This document shows positions 52,487-60,068 of a DNA stretch of 64,000 bases, in pieces. The first letter of the stretch is position 1, and each line of letters opens with the position of its first letter. The stretch is taken from assembly GCF_018614585.1 (NCBI RefSeq), contig NZ_JAGGOI010000024.1:62001-126000 (forward strand), given 5' to 3'. Made by a program: the position numbers and the translations under genes. Below the pieces are notes generated by a model. That model was not told the DNA's origin, did no database searches, and saw nothing but the letters and a program-made list of their open reading frames with translations. The stretch comes from Streptomyces sp. ISL-1 (lineage in GTDB: Bacteria > Actinomycetota > Actinomycetes > Streptomycetales > Streptomycetaceae).

Positions 52487-53857
52487 TTACCAGGACTCGG
52501 GGACCGTCACCGTTGCGGCGGGCGGCGCCGGGACTTCGGCGGGGATGCTGGCCTCGGGGCGGAACGGCTCCAGTGCCGGAACGTTCGGGGTGAGGTGCGC
52601 GAACTCGCGGCACACGGCGGCGACTTCACCCAGCGATGTCCTCGGGGTGCGGATGCGGGACCAGCCACCGGAGGAGTCCCCGGCGATCGCGGTACCGGCG
52701 CGTTCGGCAGCGATGGCGGTCGCGGCGACGACGGCGAGTTCGTTGATGTCGCCCAGGCCCATGTCGGCGGTCTGCTTGTCGTTGCAGCGGTGCACCACTC
52801 GGCCGGTGAGCTGTGCCCGCAGGGCGGTTGCGCCCTTGCCGAGTTCGGAGCCGAAGCGCTGCCCGCACACCTCCAGATAGATCCCCACCGCACGGGCCAG
52901 CTGCGCGAGGCGGACCAGTTGCGTGACCATGCGGTCCCGGCGGGCGGTGTCCGTCTTGGAGGGGATCAGGAACAGTTCGGCGATCTCATCGATCAGGACC
53001 ACGATCGGGGTCGGGCGGAGCTGCTTGGGCAGGCCCCAGATGTCCGAGGTGATGTCTTCCAGTGGGGTGGCGGGGCCGATGCCCTGGTGCAGGCACAGCA
53101 GGTCGAACCGCGCTTCCATCTCTACGATCAGCGCGTCCAGCAGCCCTTCGGCCTGATCCGGAGTGATGGCGAGCGCCGACAGACGCGTGGCGAACGGGCT
53201 CTGTTCCACGCCGCGTTTGCAGTCGATGCCCACGATGGCGACATCCAGCGGCGCGAGCCCTTTGATCAGGCAGCGTTGATACATCGACTTGCCCGACTTG
53301 TTCGCGCCCAGGGTGAGGCCGTGCGGGATGTCCTGGTAGTTGCGGACGAACGGCAGGCCGTCTTCCCGCAGAGCGACACTGACGGAGAGCGGGCCAACTG
53401 CCAGCCGGCGGGGCATCCGCACATGACCGAGGACGTCGAAGCCGGTTAGCCGCAGGTCGACCACACCGGGCTTGATCTCGGCGACGTGGACGGAGTAGAC
53501 GCCCCAAGCGTGCCGCAGTCGTTCGGCCGACTTGACCACGTCTTCCGGAGCCAGTCCCGCGGCGAGCCGCAGACGGAGCCGGAGTCCGGTGGTGGTGGGG
53601 CGTATCCCGCGCACCTTCGGGATGCCGGGTCGGGACACGGTGTCGCCGGCGGACAGCTTGTGGGCGAAGACCCGCCACCACGGAGGGGTGACGGTCAGCT
53701 CACAGGCTTCCATGGTCCGGCGGTAGGAGGAGAAGACCCGGTACAGCGCGGCCGGGAGACCGACCAGGGTCCAGTACACGGCCGGGGCCTTGACACGGGC
53801 CACCAGGAGCAGGGCGGTACCTATCACCGCCAGCGCTAAGAGCGTTCCTCCGCTCAT
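52487..53857 (-). CDS. traB: TraB/FtsK-like DNA translocase
   Basis: 456 residues. One or two N-terminal transmembrane helices (TLLALAVIGTALLLVAR; AVYWTLVGLPAALYRVF). Walker A GANKSGKSMYQ at about residue 185, Walker B IVVLIDEIAELFLIP about 110 residues later, and the FtsK/SpoIIIE-type region RMVTQLVRLAQLARAVGIYL with EVCGQRFGSELGKGATALRA. Such proteins move double-stranded plasmid DNA between mycelia and are sufficient for AICE transfer. It starts 5 bp after the SCO3933-like stop. ATG 53857 has only a weak AAGG upstream, so coupling is likely. Confidence 0.9.
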   Translation of the reverse strand: MSGGTLLALAVIGTALLLVARVKAPAVYWTLVGLPAALYRVFSSYRRTMEACELTVTPPWWRVFAHKLSAGDTVSRPGIPKVRGIRPTTTGLRLRLRLAAGLAPEDVVKSAERLRHAWGVYSVHVAEIKPGVVDLRLTGFDVLGHVRMPRRLAVGPLSVSVALREDGLPFVRNYQDIPHGLTLGANKSGKSMYQRCLIKGLAPLDVAIVGIDCKRGVEQSPFATRLSALAITPDQAEGLLDALIVEMEARFDLLCLHQGIGPATPLEDITSDIWGLPKQLRPTPIVVLIDEIAELFLIPSKTDTARRDRMVTQLVRLAQLARAVGIYLEVCGQRFGSELGKGATALRAQLTGRVVHRCNDKQTADMGLGDINELAVVAATAIAAERAGTAIAGDSSGGWSRIRTPRTSLGEVAAVCREFAHLTPNVPALEPFRPEASIPAEVPAPPAATVTVPESW

Positions 53858-53862
53858 GGCGA

Positions 53863-54207
53863 TCAGGCCTTGCCGTTGGAGGCGGCCGGTACCTGCGCAG
53901 CCATCACCGCGGTTGCCTTGAAGCTGATGCCGTGCCCGAACTCGTTCTCCCACGGGGTGGCGTACAGACCGGGCAGAGCCACCGGCATACCGGGTACCAG
54001 GTCCGGCTGAATGCCGTCCTCGGTGACCACGACGGTCACGGCATCCGGCCGACCGTCCACGATCACGGCCACGTTCACGTTGTACTGAACCTGGCCAGAC
54101 TGCTTGTCGACCGCGATCTCGCCGGTCTTCTGGTTCTTGACCTTCTTCTCCGGAGCCTGGATGAGCATCAGCGTCATGGCTTCGGTTTTCAGAGGCATCC
54201 TGCGCAT
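53863..54207 (-). CDS. SCO3933-family regulatory protein
   Basis: 114 residues. It begins RRMPLKTEAMTLMLIQAPEK, and has KNQKTGEIAVDKQSGQVQYN and VNVAVIVDGRPDAVTVVV, ending FGHGISFKATAVMAAQVPAA. This pattern is found at the head of transfer operons in Streptomyces elements, directly before tra. AAGGAG precedes the ATG at 54207. It is the first gene of the minus-strand operon, next to the operator array. I believe it matches the SCO3933 family; the exact function is not known. Confidence 0.78.
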   Translation of the reverse strand: MRRMPLKTEAMTLMLIQAPEKKVKNQKTGEIAVDKQSGQVQYNVNVAVIVDGRPDAVTVVVTEDGIQPDLVPGMPVALPGLYATPWENEFGHGISFKATAVMAAQVPAASNGKA

Positions 54208-54238
54208 GAGTCTTACTCCTTGCTGGGAGGGTTGATCC

Positions 54239-54360
54239 AACTGGCAAGTGGCGCACGCCAGTTGAACTGGCTTGCACCAGTAGAACTGGCTCAAGCCAGT
54301 TGCGTCAACCCCCTGCATGGAACTGGCGCAAGCCAGGACGTAAACTGGCGCCAGCCACTA
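54239..54360. promoter_or_regulatory. operator array of AACTGGC repeats (KorSA-like)
   Basis: Five sites related to AACTGGCTCAAGCCAGTT, a perfect palindrome at 54284-54301. Others: AACTGGC...GCCAGTT (54239-54263, spacing 11), AACTGGCTTGCACCAGTA (54265-54282), AACTGGCGCAAGCCAGGA (54321-54338) and AACTGGCGCCAGCCACTA (54343-54360). They fill the gap between the divergent transfer operon and the GntR gene, whose promoters must lie within. A GntR repressor bound here would shut both. Confidence 0.82.
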
Positions 54361-54372
54361 GGAGAGGTAGTG

Positions 54373-55146
54373 ATGACCGACCAGGCCGAAGATCGAAGGC
54401 CGCTGAGTCGACGGATCGCGGATCAACTCCGCAAAGAGATCGAAAGCGGGCAGCATGCGCCCGGCGCGAAGCTCCCGTCCCAGCGCAAGCTTGCGGAGCG
54501 GTTCGGGGCCGTCCGCAACACAGTCGACGAAGCCCTGAAGATCCTCGCCCAAGAAGGGCTGGTGGTCGCTGAGCATGGTCGGGGCGTGTTCGTTCGCGTG
54601 AAGCAGCCCCTTATTCGCCTGGGCAGCGATAGATACTCACCGAAGTACCGCGAATCAGGACTGTCGCCGTTCCTTGTGGAATGCGCGAAGCAGGGCAAGG
54701 TCGGAAGGTTCGAAGTCCTTGGCATCGAGCGCATCAAGCCGGACAACGCCCTAGCGGACCAGCTCAAGGTCTCCGACAAGACCAAGTCCGTAGTGCGTCG
54801 AGAGAATGTGTTCTACGCGGATACAGACCCCGTCTATCGCGTGACGACATGGATCCCATGGCGCATCGCGCAGGGAACGGGCCTCCTTCAAGCGGAGGTC
54901 CCTCACCAGTACGGAATTCACGGAGTCTTCGAAGACAAGGGCCACGCGATGGCCCGTATCAGCGATGAGATCACGGCACGCATGCCCACACCGGACGAAG
55001 TCGGATACCTGAACCTGTCTCCCGGCGTGCCCGTCATCGAGGTGATGCACACCAGCATCGACCAGGACGGCGAACCCTACGAGGTGACCAGGTTCGTGAT
55101 GCGTGCCGACATGAACGGACTCAGTTACAACGTCCCCGTCGAATGA
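54373..55146 (+). CDS. GntR-family (HutC/UTRA) repressor, KorSA-like
   Basis: 257 residues. N-terminal GntR winged helix: PLSRRIADQLRKEIESGQHA, PGAKLPSQRKLAERFGAVRN, TVDEALKILAQEGLVV and HGRGVFVR. The C-terminal UTRA domain includes VVRRENVFYADTDPVYRVTT and EITARMPTPDEVGYLNLSPG. In pSAM2 the GntR protein KorSA represses transfer and replication genes. It overlooks the AACTGGC array and diverges from the transfer operon. AGGAGAGGTAGTG precedes the ATG. The UTRA ligand is unknown. Confidence 0.9.
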   Translation: MTDQAEDRRPLSRRIADQLRKEIESGQHAPGAKLPSQRKLAERFGAVRNTVDEALKILAQEGLVVAEHGRGVFVRVKQPLIRLGSDRYSPKYRESGLSPFLVECAKQGKVGRFEVLGIERIKPDNALADQLKVSDKTKSVVRRENVFYADTDPVYRVTTWIPWRIAQGTGLLQAEVPHQYGIHGVFEDKGHAMARISDEITARMPTPDEVGYLNLSPGVPVIEVMHTSIDQDGEPYEVTRFVMRADMNGLSYNVPVE

Positions 55147-55170
55147 GAAGTCAAAGCTCAGGAGTTCTCC

Positions 55171-55704
55171 GTGAATGCTGACGCAACAACCGAGCCAAAC
55201 GTGATCATCCGGACTCGCACTGACGAGGATCTCCCCGACACTGCCGCCGGGCTCGTGACAGTTCACACCACCGACGGCTATCCCGTGGAAGGCGTGGACG
55301 ACCCTCAGGGATGGCTGAGCCCGCCGGGACTGCTCGAAGCGTGGGTGGCCGAGATAGCAGGGCAAGTCGTGGGCCATGTCGCGGTCAGCCGGCCACAGGG
55401 CGAAGAAGCTGTTTCGCTCTACCTCAAGCAAGCGCAGGCATCAGAGGACCAAGTCGGCGTTCTTGCAAGGCTCTTCGTGCTGCCACAGGCGAGAGGGAAA
55501 GCTGTAGGTGAAAGCCTCGTCCGGGAAGCCGCCTCGTACGCCCGAAGGCAGAACCTCGCCCTCGTTGGCGATGTCATGACTAAGGATGCTGCTGCGATCC
55601 GTCTCTATGAGCGGCTCGGCTGCCAGATCATCGGAAGCACCACTCACACCTACGGCGAAGGGCAGCAGACGTCCGCTCTTTGCTTTGTCGCACCAACCGA
55701 CTGA
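55171..55704 (+). CDS. GNAT-family N-acetyltransferase
   Basis: 177 residues with the GNAT core: VIIRTRTDEDLPDTAAGLV, AWVAEIAGQVVGHVAVSRP, then motif A LARLFVLPQARGKAVGESLV (R/Q-x-x-G-x-G/A variant) and DAAAIRLYERLGCQIIGST. AGGAGTTCTCC precedes the GTG, 24 bp after the GntR stop, so it is probably in one transcript with the repressor. The substrate may be a protein, an antibiotic or a small amine; not determinable. Confidence 0.88.
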   Translation: MNADATTEPNVIIRTRTDEDLPDTAAGLVTVHTTDGYPVEGVDDPQGWLSPPGLLEAWVAEIAGQVVGHVAVSRPQGEEAVSLYLKQAQASEDQVGVLARLFVLPQARGKAVGESLVREAASYARRQNLALVGDVMTKDAAAIRLYERLGCQIIGSTTHTYGEGQQTSALCFVAPTD

Positions 55705-56598
55705 CCAGCGGCGCGAGCGATAAGCGGCAGCGCGGACAGAGTTTCCCTACATCATCAAGGCTCGCTGCGCTCGCTGACCGACCCAGGCTCCCACCGCAGC
55801 CAAGCCCCATGTCACCAGCACCGTCCCATGCCTGCCGTGGACCCGAGTGGCCCCAGGAGACAGCAAGGACATCAGACGTCAGGCCCGGGGGATGAGGCGG
55901 ACGCTCGGGAGAACACCACAGTTGACGCATCGAGCGTCTGCTTTCCCGGCCTCCTGAACTGCGTAGCAGTCTGATCAGAGATCCGAGGTGCCGCACGGAG
56001 TGCGGCGGCGCCGGCCGGACGCCGCCGCGCTTGCCCCTCCATGTCTACGCCACCGGGGCCGCACGTCGTCGCCCGCCCGCGCCCACAAGGGGGCGAAAAG
56101 AACCAGGCCGGGGGTGGGGACGGTCGGCTCCACGGCTTTACCCACACTCCCCGATTCGGGTCCCGCGTCGAGCAAGACCAGGGGGCCACTCGGACACATT
56201 GCGGGCAGAGGTGAAGCCTGCCCGAGTAGCCGGCAAGCGTACGGCCCCCTGATCATGCACGACCCCAAACCGGGCAGGACACCGGCCAAACCCGCTCCAC
56301 CGACCTCTGTCTGTCGCGACGAAGTCGGCCGGGTCGTACTGCTTTGACCTGAACTGGCTTGATTGAGTGAGATGGCGAGGCGGCCGCCAATCTCGTGCCC
56401 CTTACGTACGTCCGCCAGACGGGCGAATGTGCCATCCGGTTGGGGGGGGGCTCGTACCGGACCGGTTGCCGCGCTCCGTATTTCGCTGATCACTGAGAGT
56501 GTCAGCATGAAACGGGTTGCACCGCCCTGGCCACGCCGTTGCTCGACAACGTGGGGAACAGGCAGTCAGGGCGGGCGCGCGACGCCCCTGGAGAGACC
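55705..56598. other. 894 bp without a convincing gene
   Basis: Both strands have open frames (for example 55628-55996 and 55975-56508 minus) but with Pro/Arg/Gly-rich products and no ribosome sites. One stretch at about 56360-56500 on the minus strand (FARLADVRKGHEIGGRLAIS) looks mildly coding and may be a gene remnant. A single AACTGGCTTG at 56352-56361 resembles the operator half-site. A run of nine G lies at 56442-56450. Confidence 0.5.
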
Positions 56599-57576
56599 AT
56601 GAGCTATCAGCAGGACCTTACTATCTGCCGCGAGCTCGGCGAACGCCACGGCGAAGGCCGGGCGCTGAACAGTCTCGGCACTGCGCTGCAGCAGGTGCGG
56701 CAGTTCGACGAGGCCATAGCGACCCACCAGCAGGACCTCCTTATCTGCCGCGAGCTCGGCGAACGCCACGGCGAAGGCCAGGCCCTGAACAACCTCGGCA
56801 CCGCGCTGCAGCAGGTGCGGCGATTCGACGAGGCCATCGACGCCCACCAACATGCCGCCACCCGATTCACCGAACTCGGCGACCACCACCGCGAAGCCCA
56901 GGCCCTCAACAACCTCGGCACCGCGCTGCAGCAGGTGCGGCAGTTCGACGAGGCCATCGACGCCCACCAGCATGCCGCCACCCGATTCACCGAACTCGGC
57001 GACCACCACCGCGAAGGCCAGGCCCTCAACAACCTCGGCAGCGCCCTGCAGCAGATGCGGCGATTCGACCAGGCCATCGACGCCCACCAACAGGCCGCCG
57101 CCCGATTCACCGAACTCGGCGACCACCACCGCGAAGCCCAGGCCCTCAACAACCTCGGCAGCGCCCTGCAGCAGGTGCGGCGGTTCCACGAGGCCATCGA
57201 CGCCCACCAACAGGCCGCCGCCCATTTCACCGAACTCGGCGACCACGATGGCGAAGGCCAGGCCCTGAACAACCTCGGCAGCGCCCTGCAGCAGGTGCGG
57301 CGGTTCGACGAGGCCATCGACGCCCACCAACATGCCGCCGCCCGTTTCATCGAATTCGGCGACCACGATGGCGAAGGCCGGGCCCTGAACAATCTCGACA
57401 CCGCCGTGCAGCAGCGGGGCCTATGGCGGGTGCTCACCGGCAGGGGTCGTGGCGATCGGGTACAGCCGTCTGCTGCAGATGCCCCTCTGCCTGCGGAACT
57501 CGCTCCAACGCCGCACGTCCCTGCGCTCCCATCCGCGGCCCAGGTGCCGCCGGCATACATGGACATCGACGATTGA
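56599..57576 (+). CDS. TPR protein built of near-identical repeats
   Basis: 325 residues. Six complete 40-residue units of the form GQALNNLGTALQQVRRFDEA-IDAHQHAATRFTELGDHHRE, that is one TPR each, plus partial units. It ends in a Pro/Ala-rich tail (DAPLPAELAPTPHVPALP). The ATG at 56599 follows GGAGAGACC; an upstream GTG (56539) would add 20 residues. Similar repeats form the C-terminal half of large actinobacterial NB-ARC-TPR proteins, so this may be a truncated relic or a stand-alone scaffold. The repeats are so alike that recent expansion is likely. Confidence 0.75.
   Translation: MSYQQDLTICRELGERHGEGRALNSLGTALQQVRQFDEAIATHQQDLLICRELGERHGEGQALNNLGTALQQVRRFDEAIDAHQHAATRFTELGDHHREAQALNNLGTALQQVRQFDEAIDAHQHAATRFTELGDHHREGQALNNLGSALQQMRRFDQAIDAHQQAAARFTELGDHHREAQALNNLGSALQQVRRFHEAIDAHQQAAAHFTELGDHDGEGQALNNLGSALQQVRRFDEAIDAHQHAAARFIEFGDHDGEGRALNNLDTAVQQRGLWRVLTGRGRGDRVQPSAADAPLPAELAPTPHVPALPSAAQVPPAYMDIDD
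56641..57360 (+). repeat. 120-bp tandem repeat, six copies
   Basis: Units begin at 56641, 56761, 56881, 57001, 57121 and 57241, in perfect 120-bp register, with partial units on both sides (from about 56605 and to about 57415). The middle units are near identical. They code for TPRs. Confidence 0.9.
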
Positions 57577-58154
57577 CACCAACAGCGGCACACACCGCCG
57601 GAAGATCATGGACTCCACGTGGTCAAATGACCTGCAGTGCGGCAGTCGGGGCTGATCGCAGCCCTCCCTCGATCCAGCCAGCGGTGGAAACTCTCGACTC
57701 GGTAGACAGACCACGCTCATGCCTGCCCAGGTCAGAAGCCGCAGGCGTCGAGCGACCGCAGGTGGCACACTCAAAACCAGGGCAGGAAGTAGGCCAACGC
57801 CCCTACGATCTGCTGCCAGAGACCCCGTGCCCTTTGCGTGCCCGATCCGGCGGGAAGCGATGGGGACTCACAGGGAACGACGGCCAGAGCAGCGGTCAAG
57901 CCCAGGTCAGACGATTCCCAGCCCAGGCCGCACCCGCATCACTCGTCTTCCAAACAAGTGCACCAGGACCCGGCGCCGGCGCTTGACTGCGCCATTGAGA
58001 CTCCACCTACCCAATAGTGCCCGTTAGGTCTGCCGACTTGGCTGGTGGGGCGCGGTGGAGGGATGGGGCTTGGGGAGACGGAGCGCCTCCAGGGCGACTG
58101 GGCCTGCCATTGCCTGGCTGTGCGCGTCGGGCAGGGCAGGTGTAGAGAGGAGGT
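57577..58154. other. 578-bp gap without a supported gene
   Basis: Between the TPR gene and the phosphatase gene. Open frames on either strand are Arg/Pro-rich, lack ribosome sites and match nothing I know. No hairpin or repeat of note was seen. Confidence 0.5.
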
Positions 58155-59270
58155 GTGTCGCAGCACCTCGTCGGTCTTCGCCGGTCGGTGCGAGCGGGTC
58201 ATGCGATGGCGGCCGTCCCGATCGCGCTGATAGTGGCGCTTGTCGTGATCGACGTTCTTGCGCCGGCCGATATTCACCTGGGTCCTTTGCTGGTCGCAGC
58301 CCCGGCGATCACCGCGTCGTTCGCCGGCCCCTGGCTGACGGGCCTGGTCGCCGTCCTCGCGGTGGTGGCTCAGGTGTTCATCGCGGTGCTGCGCGATCGG
58401 GACGAGTTGTTCTCGGCGAACCACCAGGCACAGATCGGCGCCCTGGTCCTGGTCGGATCGAGCCTCGTGATCTTCTGCGTGCTGCGGGAGCGCCACGCCA
58501 GAGAGCTGACGCAAGTGCGGTACGTGTCCGAGACCGCCCAGCGAGTGGTCCTGCGGCCGCTGCCCAAGCAGATCGGACCGCTGCGAGTCGCCTCCCTGTA
58601 TCTTGCCGCGGAGGCCGAGGCCCAGATCGGCGGCGACCTGTATGCGGCCGTACGCACGAGCTCCAGCACCCGGCTGATCGTCGGCGATGTGCGGGGCAAA
58701 GGCATGAGCTCCGTCGGTGACGCCGCCCTGCTGCTCGGCGCGTTCTGGGCCGCCGCCCATCGGCAGGCGACTCTGGTCGAACTGGTGGACTATCTCGATG
58801 GAAGCGTGTGCTGGAACCTGGCCGAACCCGGCGAGACGGACTGGGCCGGAGAGACCTTCATCACCGCCGCCATTCTGGACATCCCCGACCAGGACAGCAT
58901 GGTCGACATGATCGACTGCGGGCATCCACCGCCGATTGTGCTGCGAAACGGCCGCGCCACGACGATCGATGCCTACCAGCCCGCGCCTCCGCTGGGCCTC
59001 GGCGAACTGGCGTCCACTCGCTACCACGTCGACGCATTCACGTTCGAGGTAGGAGACCTCCTGCTGCTCTACACGGACGGGGTCATCGAGGCCCGCGACT
59101 CCACCGGCGCCTTCTATCCACTCACCGAGCGAATCACAGGCTGGACCCAGAGCAACCCCGACGCATTCCTGCATCGCCTCCGGCGTGATCTGCTCGACCA
59201 CGTCGGCGGACGGCTGGGCGACGACGCCGCCATGATCGCGATCAAGCGCCAACCCACACCTCAGGCGTGA
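58155..59270 (+). CDS. membrane-anchored PP2C (SpoIIE-type) phosphatase
   Basis: 371 residues. Three N-terminal transmembrane helices (AAVPIALIVALVVIDVLA; LTGLVAVLAVVAQVFIAVL; IGALVLVGSSLVIFCVL). PPM/PP2C metal motifs: AQIGGDLYAAV, LIVGDVRGKGMSS, DMIDCGHPPPIVLRNG, LLLLYTDGVIEARD and RLGDDAAMIAIKR, all with the needed Asp/Gly. SpoIIE-type phosphatases act on anti-anti-sigma factors. The GTG at 58155 has AGGAGG almost abutting; ATG 58206 is the alternative. No kinase or anti-sigma gene is next to it. Cargo of the element. Confidence 0.88.
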   Translation: MSQHLVGLRRSVRAGHAMAAVPIALIVALVVIDVLAPADIHLGPLLVAAPAITASFAGPWLTGLVAVLAVVAQVFIAVLRDRDELFSANHQAQIGALVLVGSSLVIFCVLRERHARELTQVRYVSETAQRVVLRPLPKQIGPLRVASLYLAAEAEAQIGGDLYAAVRTSSSTRLIVGDVRGKGMSSVGDAALLLGAFWAAAHRQATLVELVDYLDGSVCWNLAEPGETDWAGETFITAAILDIPDQDSMVDMIDCGHPPPIVLRNGRATTIDAYQPAPPLGLGELASTRYHVDAFTFEVGDLLLLYTDGVIEARDSTGAFYPLTERITGWTQSNPDAFLHRLRRDLLDHVGGRLGDDAAMIAIKRQPTPQA

Positions 59271-59544
59271 TTACTCAAGCATCGCGAGCCAAGTAGCTGG
59301 CCGGCAGAACGTGTACGCGGGCACCGAGCTCAGAGTTTTGGCTGCTCCCAAGACGGACGCAAGGGGCCTCGCGAGCCGTTGCAGTACAGCAGCGAAGTAC
59401 AGCAACCACCGCGACCGCAGCTGACCGCTACCAGCCCCAGGCAACCGGCTGACCAGCCCGGCAAACCTCAGCGACCGTCCCGCCGGTAGTTCGGGACGAA
59501 GAGGTCGTGGCGGATTCGAGCAGCGGCGGAGCTGAGGCAGTGCG

Positions 59545-59901
59545 ATGTCAGAGCCCGATGAGAGTGTGTCCGGCATGGAGACACCCATGGCCCCTGACAT
59601 CGGGTATGAGGAACACGCCGTCATCGCCCACTTCCTGCTTGCTGCTGGCGGTTTTGGCGACGCCGACCAGCGAGAGCGGGTCTACGAGGCTGAGGAGGTG
59701 ATGGCGGCGGCGGCCGAGGAGGCCGGTGTCGGCGAGGTCGACGGCAACGAGTTCGGAGGGGGCAAGGCTGTGGTCTACGCCTACGGGCCTGATGCAGATG
59801 CTCTCTTCAAGGTCTTGGAGCCGACTCTGCGCAGTCTGCCCTTCCGCCCGGCACACGTCGTTTTCAGGCGGGGGGACATCGAGTCCCGTGTTGACCTGTA
59901 G
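59545..59901 (+). CDS. hypothetical protein, 118 residues
   Basis: A small acidic protein: YEEHAVIAHFLLAAGGFGDA, AEEVMAAAAEEAGVGEVDGN, VVYAYGPDADALFKVLEPTL, PFRPAHVVFRRG. An alpha/beta fold with the look of a stand-alone sensor or immunity-like protein, but no family is recognised. GGAG precedes the ATG at longer spacing. It is the last element gene before the right att site; a terminator follows. A further start may lie at codon 11 or 15. Confidence 0.62.
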   Translation: MSEPDESVSGMETPMAPDIGYEEHAVIAHFLLAAGGFGDADQRERVYEAEEVMAAAAEEAGVGEVDGNEFGGGKAVVYAYGPDADALFKVLEPTLRSLPFRPAHVVFRRGDIESRVDL

Positions 59902-59997
59902 GGCTGCCCAGGCACTGAGGAAACTGACGACGGCCCTGCGCGAAGTCCGGGCCGTCTCTGGGCCGTGCGAGGGCGCCCGACGCCGACCGACAACGAC

Positions 59998-60039
59998 AGA
60001 AGCCCACGGCATCTGAACTGGTCAGAGCCGTGGGCTTCT
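59998..60039. terminator. bidirectional terminator at the right end of the element
   Basis: A 13-bp perfect stem, AGAAGCCCACGGC (59998-60010) and GCCGTGGGCTTCT (60027-60039). It is convergent to the 118-residue gene and moeZ, and supplies moeZ with a terminator in place of the one left at 45.75 kb. Confidence 0.72.
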
Positions 60040-60068
60040 TCTGTCCCGCTGGTCAGCGGAAGGGCTGA

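Noticed and set aside
55975-56508. 177-residue minus-strand frame in the element
   Set aside because: Only a short middle part looks coding, there is no start signal, and it may be a relic at most.
56641-57360. CRISPR-like array
   Set aside because: Repeats are 120 bp, contiguous without spacers, in frame and encode TPR helices.
56517-57986. 489-residue plus-strand frame over the 120-bp repeats
   Set aside because: Arg/Pro-rich repeats are the shifted reading of the TPR units. The ATG 56599 frame gives classic TPR sequence.
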